NCBI GenBank assembly: GCA_014872875.1
Contig: WKFI01000006.1
Location: 1-64,000 of the forward strand
DNA from: Paracoccaceae bacterium
GTDB taxonomy: Bacteria > Pseudomonadota > Alphaproteobacteria > Rhodobacterales > Rhodobacteraceae
DNA length: 64,000 nt
Reading direction: 5' to 3'
Shown here: one piece after another, positions 57,669 through 64,000 of the stretch
Layout: each line of letters begins with the position of its first letter
Position numbering within the stretch: the stretch's first letter is position 1
Program-made: the position numbers and the translations under genes
The notes under the pieces: model-generated
Database searches by the model: none
What the model saw: the letters and a program-made list of their open reading frames with translations, nothing else
Told to the model about the DNA's origin: nothing

Positions 57669-57957
57669 GTGTCATCTCCATTTGGATATGACTAGGCGCC
57701 CGCTGCTAGCCTCTCTGCGCGATCTGCACAGAGTGAGTATTAATGGCTGAAAACACTTGGCTGCTTTGCGTGGCAAGCACACCGGCCCGGGTAAAGGCCC
57801 ATTGATGCGTTTGATCTACGTCCGATGTCGTCAATCTGCGCCTTGCGTTTGCCGCAAAAAGCACCAAGGCGGCAAGACGCCATTCCTACGACGGGTCCTG
57901 ACGCCAGCCACACTAGGCGAAGCTTTCACCCGCCGCCAATGGTGGCGAGCAAAGGAA
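57669..57957. other. Gap with no convincing gene
   Basis: These 289 bp hold no long ORF with a ribosome-binding site. A short plus-strand frame starts at ATG 57744 and stops at 57806. The stretch may be decayed coding sequence at the edge of the accessory block. Confidence 0.5.
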
Positions 57958-59007
57958 CTAAGCTTTTGACTGTTCCGAGAGCACTCGTCGAGCTTGGGCG
58001 AATGACAGCAATCGTTCGCTCTTTTCGTCCCAAAGATGCAGCCGCGCGTTGGCAAGGCTTTCCCGGATCGACATACGGTTGCTTACCGCGAGGTCCGAAT
58101 GATCGCGCAGAACTTCGGGGAGACGATAGAACGGAATGCGGCTGTAGAGGTGATGCACGTGATGTATCCCGATATTGGCGCTCATCCATCTCAGCACCGG
58201 GGGCAACACATAATACGAGCTCCCTTTCAGGGCCGCTTCCTGCAACTCCCAGTCTTCTTCTTTCGCCCAATGTGTGGATTCGAATTGATGCTGTACATAA
58301 AACAGCCACATCCCTGCGGTCGCCGCAAGAAGAGTCGAAGGCACAAATATCAAGAGCACAGCAGGCAAACCGCCAAAATACAGTATCGCCGAAACACCCG
58401 CGAGGATTGCAACATTGGTCGTCATCGCACTGACCCAATACTTGCGGCTCGACATCAGCCCAAAAGGCAGACGGTTTTGCAGGAAGAACAAATATCCGGG
58501 CGCGAAGCCGAAGAGAAAGAGCGGATGCCGATACAGTCTGTAAATCACTCGGTCATAGGTGGAGAGCTCTTGGTATTCTGCGACGGTCTTTGTGTGAATG
58601 TCCCCGATTCCGCGCCGCCCAAGATTCCCCGCAGAGCTATGGTGAATGGAATGTGTGCGCTTCCAGACATCGTAGGGTGTCAGAGTCAGCACACCAAGAA
58701 TACGCCCCAGCCAATCGCCAGCCGTTCGGTTTTTCAGGAATGCCCCGTGCCCACAGTCGTGCTGGATGACGAAGAGGCGCAACAGGAAACCGGCATTCAG
58801 CAAGGAAATACCCAATGCAAACAAATAGCTGACTTCCAAAACCCACCACGCGAGACCCCATAAAAGAAGAAAAGGTCCAACGGTGACTGAAAGCTCGAAG
58901 GCGCTGCGCATCGAGTTCGGGTCGCGGTATGCAGAGAGTACCTTAGTCCATTCCCTTGCGGTCCGCGTTACTGACTGATGCCCAGAAGAGTTCGATAGAT
59001 CAAACAT
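57958..59007 (-). CDS. Membrane fatty acid desaturase
   Basis: The 349-residue acyl-lipid desaturase has the three histidine boxes of the family: H-D-C-G-H (83-87), H-S-I-H-H (119-123) and the late H-H-V-H-H (about 290). They hold a di-iron site; four or more hydrophobic segments surround them. The pattern is nearest to delta-12/omega-6-type enzymes, so it would introduce a double bond into membrane fatty acids. ATG 59007 is preferred over the longer frame to 59088. Electron donors are not encoded nearby. Confidence 0.9.
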   Translation of the reverse strand: MFDLSNSSGHQSVTRTAREWTKVLSAYRDPNSMRSAFELSVTVGPFLLLWGLAWWVLEVSYLFALGISLLNAGFLLRLFVIQHDCGHGAFLKNRTAGDWLGRILGVLTLTPYDVWKRTHSIHHSSAGNLGRRGIGDIHTKTVAEYQELSTYDRVIYRLYRHPLFLFGFAPGYLFFLQNRLPFGLMSSRKYWVSAMTTNVAILAGVSAILYFGGLPAVLLIFVPSTLLAATAGMWLFYVQHQFESTHWAKEEDWELQEAALKGSSYYVLPPVLRWMSANIGIHHVHHLYSRIPFYRLPEVLRDHSDLAVSNRMSIRESLANARLHLWDEKSERLLSFAQARRVLSEQSKA

Positions 59008-59358
59008 GTGCCTGCTTTTCTGTTTGTGCCAGCCGACCTCATATACGATTGATTGGCTTACGGAAACTATGGCAGTTCGTTTTGTCACATATACTTATCG
59101 ACAGCGCCATAAGTGACCGCTTCGTGCCAGATCTCGCCTGGACCAAGGACGGAAATGCGTGGTCGCGCCTGATACGTCCAAGTGCAGCATTGGGAAACTG
59201 GGCTCCAAGTCGGCATTTGTTGCACTTGCTGGAAAGGGAATCTCCTGAAGGGCCGTTCGGCGGGCAAAACCGACGCTCAATTCATGCCTTTGGACGTCAG
59301 CAAACGTCAAACTGGACGGTGTCGCGCAGTTTCCAACGACTGCGATACATCCGAAGGA
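59008..59358. other. Gap with no convincing gene
   Basis: This 351-bp stretch, upstream of the desaturase and downstream of the sulfatase, has only short overlapping frames in several directions. I see no clear promoter or hairpin in it. It probably carries the desaturase promoter. Confidence 0.5.
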
Positions 59359-60855
59359 TCATGGCTCATGCTTGTCCGCAGGAACGGCACCATCTTGGAA
59401 TTCTGACGGCGCGGGCGTGTACCCAAACTCCTCCCCCCGGAGGATTGCTTCGCGACCGCCGAAATCTGCGATTTTTTTCCGCTGATCTTTGAAGGCCGCG
59501 TCGTTGATCTGCGATACATCTGCAAGAGAAGACAGGCGGGCCCGCATCCTATTCAGGATACTGCGATGCTCGGAGCTGTTTGCGAGATCATGGATCTCGT
59601 GTGGATCTGACAACATATCAAAAAGTTGATCGTCATAGCCGGGATACCGGACGATTTTCCACTGAAGCGTGCGAAGCATGAACATTCCGGTGATTGAGGA
59701 CCAGTCGTGATACTCACTGAACACAGCCCGATCCGCCGCCGGATCTTCAAATCGGTTTGACAGGCACGCGCCGGCGCCGGTGTGATCATCACCACGTGCC
59801 AAAGAACCAGCAGAATTCATGATGGTCGGATGCAAATCGACCAATGAGACAGGTGTTGCAACACGCTTGCCACTGGGGACCTCCGGTCCTGCAAAAATCA
59901 ACGGAACCGCTACCGCGTCATCGTACATCACGGACTTTCCCCATAACCCACGATGACCAAGATTGTCGCCATGGTCACTGGTATAGATGATGCGGGTATC
60001 CTCCATCAGCCCAGCGCTTTCGAGCGCGCTCATCAGCAGACCGATATTGTGGTCCAGATAGGACACGAGACCATAATAGGCTTTCCGGGCTATGCGGACT
60101 GTCTCCTCATCAAACCAATCATCATAGTTTGAAGAGGCCCTGAGAGCATCCAGGACAGGGTGATGCGGTCGCTCATCCTTGGCGTATTGCCTTGGCGGCG
60201 GAAGGATTGTCTTGTCGTACAAGTCAAAGAATTCAGGTGGTGCAATCAACGGGAAATGAGGTGCCACGAAGCCGATCTGAAGCACCCATGGGGCGTCCCG
60301 CTTTTGCACGCCACGATCCCGGATCCATGCGCAGGCGGCCTGAGTGATGTCCCTATCATAGCGTGTATAATCCGTTTCGCCTGAGCCGACCCTCTTTGCC
60401 ATCAGATCCGCTCCAGCAATCGGCGTGGGCGGCTCACGAAGCAAGCTTGAGAGCCAGCCAATCCCATTGTGGACATGCATCGGAAGCAGCGAAGGATCGA
60501 ACCCGCAATCGTCTTGGGCATTTCGATAGTGCAACTTCCCAATCGAAGTCACTTCGTGGCCCTGATCCCGCAGCCGACGTGCCCAGCCGTGTGGGGCCCC
60601 TTCATAGGGCGCCGTGCTATCCCATGCGCGTATCTGGTTTGGGAACTGACCCGAGGCCAGCGACGCGCGAGAGGACACGCAAACCGGCGAATTGCAGTAG
60701 GCATTCTGGAACACTGTGCCTCGCGACGCGAGCGCATCCAAGTTTGGCGTCTGGACCAGGTTATCGCCATAACACCCCAGGACGTCCCGATTGTGTTCGT
60801 CGGACAGGATAAGGAGCGTATTTTTCGGCTGCATGGGAGTTTTTTTGCTCTGCAT
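59359..60855 (-). CDS. Sulfatase family protein
   Basis: The 498-residue product (ATG 60855) is an alkaline-phosphatase-superfamily sulfatase. Early S-D-E-H-N-R-D-V-L-G carries metal-ligand acids, and C59-V-S-S-R63 is the C-x-S-x-R active-site motif whose cysteine becomes formylglycine. Y-T-S-D-H-G-D-N-L-G-H-R-G-L-W-G-K follows. It resembles choline-sulfatase-like enzymes, but no signal peptide is evident, so a cytoplasmic sulfate ester is likely. Maturation needs a formylglycine-generating enzyme, not seen here. In-frame starts exist at 60834 and 60957. The 278-bp upstream gap to LysE shows no gene. Confidence 0.88.
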   Translation of the reverse strand: MQSKKTPMQPKNTLLILSDEHNRDVLGCYGDNLVQTPNLDALASRGTVFQNAYCNSPVCVSSRASLASGQFPNQIRAWDSTAPYEGAPHGWARRLRDQGHEVTSIGKLHYRNAQDDCGFDPSLLPMHVHNGIGWLSSLLREPPTPIAGADLMAKRVGSGETDYTRYDRDITQAACAWIRDRGVQKRDAPWVLQIGFVAPHFPLIAPPEFFDLYDKTILPPPRQYAKDERPHHPVLDALRASSNYDDWFDEETVRIARKAYYGLVSYLDHNIGLLMSALESAGLMEDTRIIYTSDHGDNLGHRGLWGKSVMYDDAVAVPLIFAGPEVPSGKRVATPVSLVDLHPTIMNSAGSLARGDDHTGAGACLSNRFEDPAADRAVFSEYHDWSSITGMFMLRTLQWKIVRYPGYDDQLFDMLSDPHEIHDLANSSEHRSILNRMRARLSSLADVSQINDAAFKDQRKKIADFGGREAILRGEEFGYTPAPSEFQDGAVPADKHEP

Positions 60856-61133
60856 TGGGCCCTGTGCGAGACCAACTCGAGCCTCGGTGAACGGCGGTTG
60901 CCGGAACCATACCCTGAAAGGTGAGATTAGTCGAAGACGCACTGCATGACAGGTCAAGGCGTTGCGTCAGCCGTCGCCGCACTTGTCAGGACAGCAACCC
61001 GCTGAAGGTCTGCAACTCGAGACAAAGCGGACTTCTGAAGGCACATGTTGAAAGGCTGCTTTGGATTTTCGTACTAGGATCGCTGCGCGTTTGGACGTAA
61101 CTTCACATGATCTTGTGAGAAGGTGCTAAACTT

Positions 61134-61766
61134 ATGCCATCATTTGAAATCTTGGTCGCTTTTGTGGTCGCCACAAGCATCTTCGCTTATATGCCCGGCC
61201 CATCCACCCTTTATGCGGCGGCTCAAACCATAGCACGCGGACGTCGCGCAGGTTGGTTCGCTGCACTAGGCATACATATCGGCGGATACGTCCATGTCGT
61301 GGCAGCGGCGGTGGGACTGGCCATCTTGTTCCAAGCAATTCCTATCTTGTACCTCGGTCTCAAATTTGCCGGTGCAGCCTATCTGATTTGGCTTGGAATT
61401 TCGATGTTTTTGACCAAAGCGGAAACGGCTACCAAGCCACAGGTCGCCGGTCAAAAAAGTGCGAGGCGTGCTTTTTGGGAGAGCGTTTCGGTTGAAGTGT
61501 TGAACCCAAAGACCGCCATCTTCTATGTAGCCTTTCTTCCTCAGTTCGCTGATCCGAGCGCTGCATTTCCGATTTGGGTGCAGCTAATCATCTTGGGAAC
61601 GGTCGTGAACATTATGTTTTCGAGCGCCGACGCCATCTGCGTTATTCTCGCGGACAAGGTCACCACGCTTTTCAAGGCCTCGTCGTCAGCCAACCGCATC
61701 GCACACAAAATTGGAGGAAGCGTCCTGGTTGCACTCGGTGTCAATCTCGCACTTGATCGGCGATAA
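61134..61766 (+). CDS. LysE family exporter, second copy
   Basis: The 210-residue membrane protein has the LysE/RhtB N-terminal M-P-G-P-S-T-L-Y-A-A-A and the middle L-N-P-K-T-A-I-F-Y-V-A-F-L-P-Q-F motif with six hydrophobic helices. It exports amino acids or related compounds. It is clearly different from the LysE gene next to recF. GAAGG lies about 10 nt before the ATG. The following gap to 62032 (266 bp) shows no gene. Confidence 0.9.
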   Translation: MPSFEILVAFVVATSIFAYMPGPSTLYAAAQTIARGRRAGWFAALGIHIGGYVHVVAAAVGLAILFQAIPILYLGLKFAGAAYLIWLGISMFLTKAETATKPQVAGQKSARRAFWESVSVEVLNPKTAIFYVAFLPQFADPSAAFPIWVQLIILGTVVNIMFSSADAICVILADKVTTLFKASSSANRIAHKIGGSVLVALGVNLALDRR

Positions 61767-62032
61767 ACCGGACGTTCGTGCGAAGTGCAACATCGATCAA
61801 ATTGGGCTCATTCCTGCCTTTCGCTGTATTGAACACAAGTGTCCGCTCTTGGTTAGGACATGATATGAGCGCTCTGCGACAATGAAACATCGCCTCAGGG
61901 ATATGGATCCCAAAAAGATGGGTCCCATTCCTAGTCTCAGCACCGACTTATGCGCCAGACTCCGAGATTTTTTCCTTTCGAATCATATGCGTCTATGCAG
62001 GTAGTGATCAACCCACAACGACCTGGTGAGCA

Positions 62033-62776
62033 ATGCTTGATCTGACTATCCTGTTCACGGCTGCCTTTCTGGCCGGAGTCCTGAATGCCATTGCAGGCGG
62101 CGGTAGCTTTTTGACCTTTCCGGCGCTGGTTTTTACCGGCGTGCCGCCGATACCAGCCAATGCCACCAGCGCGGTTGCCGTCTTCCCCGGCTATTTGTCA
62201 GGGGCTGCGGGCTTCAAAGAAGAGCTGCGCAGTTATGACCGACGTGCGCTGCTCACGTTGACAGGCCTGTCTATCGTCGGTGGTATTGCCGGCGCGTTGC
62301 TGTTGCTGGTGACCCCTTCCGAAGTGTTCAGTTTTGTGGTGCCCTGGCTATTGTTGTTCGCCACGCTGCTGTTCGCCTTTGACAAGCAGTTACGGGCAAT
62401 TACCACCCGCGAAACAGGCCGCGGTCCTTTTGGTAGGACCGCGGCCACACTCGCAGTGACCACCTATGGTGGCTATTTCAATGGCGGTCTCGGGATCGTG
62501 CTATTGGCGCTGTTCTCTGGTCTTGGATTCCGGGACATCAACTTGATGAACGGGCTGAAGAATGCCTTGTCCTTCATCCTGTCGGGTGCTTCTGTCGTGA
62601 CCTTTGCCCTTGCAGGCATCATTTACATTCAGGAGGCCGCATTGATGATGGTTGCTGCCACAATCGGCGGGTATGCCGGTGCCCGTCTGGCCCGTCGCCT
62701 ACCCGTTCAGGCCGTGCGTGCCATTGTGATTGCTGTTGGCTTAGGCATGACGCTGGCCTTTTTTCTGCACGGCTGA
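62033..62776 (+). CDS. TauE/SafE family sulfite/sulfonate exporter-like protein
   Basis: The 247-residue protein has seven or eight membrane helices and the TauE/SafE signature near the start: A-G-G-G-S-F-L-T-F-P-A-L then N-A-T-S-A-V-A-V-F-P-G. A second half-repeat contains G-G-Y-F-N-G-G-L-G-I. Relatives export sulfite, sulfoacetate or other organosulfur compounds. Its place in the same block as a sulfatase is suggestive but not proof of a shared pathway. Confidence 0.87.
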   Translation: MLDLTILFTAAFLAGVLNAIAGGGSFLTFPALVFTGVPPIPANATSAVAVFPGYLSGAAGFKEELRSYDRRALLTLTGLSIVGGIAGALLLLVTPSEVFSFVVPWLLLFATLLFAFDKQLRAITTRETGRGPFGRTAATLAVTTYGGYFNGGLGIVLLALFSGLGFRDINLMNGLKNALSFILSGASVVTFALAGIIYIQEAALMMVAATIGGYAGARLARRLPVQAVRAIVIAVGLGMTLAFFLHG

Positions 62777-62828
62777 TTGCGGGCGTCAATGAACGCAGGG
62801 ACACGTGGCAATTTTGGGGAGCAGTCCG

Positions 62829-63782
62829 TCATTCCGCCCGGAGGCGACCCAGAACGGCCTTGGCGATTGCAATATCCTGAACCGCAACGCCTGTGAGATC
62901 TGCCAGCGTAATCTGCTGATTGGTCTCGCGCCCTTTGACCTCACCGGAAAGGATCTTGCCCAGTTCGGCTGCCTTTCCATCTGGGAGCATCCCGGCGCGG
63001 CGCGCCTGATAGATTTCCCCGCGCAACTCACTTTGCACAAGGCTGTCAGCAACGACAATGTCGGCCAGAGTGAGAATCTCAGGTGCCACTTCGTTTTTTT
63101 CCGGGGTGTCCGATCCCATCGCGGTGATGTGGCTGCCGGGCCGGATCATGTCTGCGGTCAGCAGCGGCTGTTCAGCGGGTGTCGTGGTGACGATCAGGCG
63201 GGATTGGTCACACAGGTCCGCAAGAGATTGCGACACGGTCACCCGATATCCCATGGCGGTGATCTCGGTAGCGGCTTGCTCTGCCTGGTCGGTATTGCGT
63301 CCCCAGATTGTCAGATCACGGCATTGCGTAACGCGCCGCAGGTAATCCGCCTGTAGCCGGGCCTGAACGCCCGTCCCAACAATTCCGATCACTTTCGGAT
63401 CAGCAGGGGCCAGCGCCCGAGCAGCGACCGCGCCGGCGGCGGCCGTGCGATGATTGGTCAGTTCGCCCTCTTCCAGAAGGATAGCATCAATCATGCCGGT
63501 CTTCTGGCTGACAACGATCATACAGCCGCCAAAGGGGGGCAGATCCAGATCAGGATTGTTGAAGAACCCGGTTGCAACCTTGATGACACATACTTCGTCA
63601 CCGCGAATGGCGCCGTATTTTAAGTGCAGCTCGCCATTGTGTTCCGGAAACAGAAGTTCTCCAACCGGCGGCACCTCGACCTCTCCGCGCGAGAAGGCAA
63701 TGAAGCCCTGTGCAACTTCACCGACGACATCCACCCGGGGCAGAACTGCGTCGATCTGGCTGCGTGTGTATATGCCCGTCAT
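62829..63782 (-). CDS. Ornithine cyclodeaminase/mu-crystallin family protein
   Basis: The 317-residue product is an NAD(P)-dependent enzyme with the G-I-V-G-T-G-V-Q-A-R nucleotide loop, the H-R-T-A-A-A-G-A-V-A-A-R segment and the late A-M-G-S-D-T-P-E-K-N-E. Family members include ornithine cyclodeaminase, alanine dehydrogenase and ketimine reductases; the substrate cannot be fixed. GGAGG lies 9 nt before ATG 63782; a TTG at 63788 is an alternative. It is convergent with the TauE/SafE gene. Confidence 0.9.
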   Translation of the reverse strand: MTGIYTRSQIDAVLPRVDVVGEVAQGFIAFSRGEVEVPPVGELLFPEHNGELHLKYGAIRGDEVCVIKVATGFFNNPDLDLPPFGGCMIVVSQKTGMIDAILLEEGELTNHRTAAAGAVAARALAPADPKVIGIVGTGVQARLQADYLRRVTQCRDLTIWGRNTDQAEQAATEITAMGYRVTVSQSLADLCDQSRLIVTTTPAEQPLLTADMIRPGSHITAMGSDTPEKNEVAPEILTLADIVVADSLVQSELRGEIYQARRAGMLPDGKAAELGKILSGEVKGRETNQQITLADLTGVAVQDIAIAKAVLGRLRAE

Positions 63783-63954
63783 TTTCAAATGCCTCCAAAG
63801 CGCCGGTATTTGAAGGCAAGGCTAGCGCCGTGACGGGGGTTGTTCGTGCTTAACTCTGGAAAGCAGACTTGCCGGATTGGAAACCCTGGATCGATTGTTT
63901 TTGGTTTCCACCAGATGCAACTAAATGCCAGTTTGTTTCCGCCTGTGGAGGGCA

Positions 63955-64000
63955 ACATGTCTCTCGCGACACGTCTGTTTTCCGGCCAGATCTCGGATTT
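63955..64000 (+). CDS. Start of an unidentified gene, cut by the window end
   Basis: ATG 63955 follows GGAGGG by 4 nt and opens a frame of 15 residues (M-S-L-A-T-R-L-F-S-G-Q) that runs off the window. The ribosome-binding site argues for a real gene; too little is visible to name it. The 172 bp before it hold the shared promoter region with the divergent cyclodeaminase-like gene. Confidence 0.5.

Overview
This is chromosomal DNA of an alphaproteobacterium, most likely from the Roseobacter group of the Rhodobacterales (Ruegeria/Phaeobacter-like). The signs are high G+C coding sequence, an F1-ATPase ATP12 chaperone, a BztA/AapJ-type amino-acid binding protein, a Rhodobacterales-style serC leader followed by serC-serA, a stand-alone CysK-like gene next to tdh-kbl, and the rpmH-rnpA-yidD-yidC-yihA and dnaA-dnaN-recF-gyrB gene orders. 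The genus is inference; no 16S gene is present.

Layout. 1-13.4 kb: the rpmH end, rnpA, an inverted orphan Imm11-type immunity gene, yidD, ttcA, a GGDEF-EAL gene, yidC-MOSC-yihA, a DUF2946/PepSY membrane pair, an opposing SDR gene, then argB with a fatty-acid-hydroxylase-like gene, a ferredoxin-like gene and sixA. 13.4-23.3 kb: mostly minus strand, with an orphan amino-acid binding protein, ATP12, a HAD phosphatase, a VOC protein, rluC-crcB, a plus-strand serine hydrolase, a crotonase, degP-rarA and tRNA-Arg(CCT). 23.4-33.4 kb: a LacI regulator, a YcaQ-like glycosylase, an AI-2E transporter, serC-serA, a P450 and a DUF3604 protein.

33.5-49.8 kb: a small heme-copper-oxidase-like membrane protein opposite a LysR gene, a PPP-type phosphatase, a CysK-like gene, tdh-kbl (threonine to glycine plus acetyl-CoA), an MFS carrier, an XRE-cupin regulator opposite a thiolase, a QueG/RdhA-like Fe-S protein, ubiE-ubiB, mutM, an enoyl-CoA hydratase, a Pit phosphate transporter and rpsT. 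49.8-57.5 kb: dnaA, dnaN, recF, a LysE exporter and gyrB, all plus strand. 57.5-64 kb: a looser, visibly A+T-richer accessory stretch with a truncated small ORF, a fatty-acid desaturase, a sulfatase, LysE, TauE/SafE and ornithine-cyclodeaminase-like genes, ending in the start of another gene.

I found no phage, insertion sequence, CRISPR array or obvious new defence system. The points most worth a second look are a 63-nt nested hairpin covering the apparent rnpA start, the orphan immunity gene inside the rnpA-yidD block, a threonine dehydrogenase that has lost all four structural-zinc cysteines, a P450 lacking the usual I-helix threonine, a dispersed intergenic element present twice, and a 17-nt palindrome upstream of dnaA.
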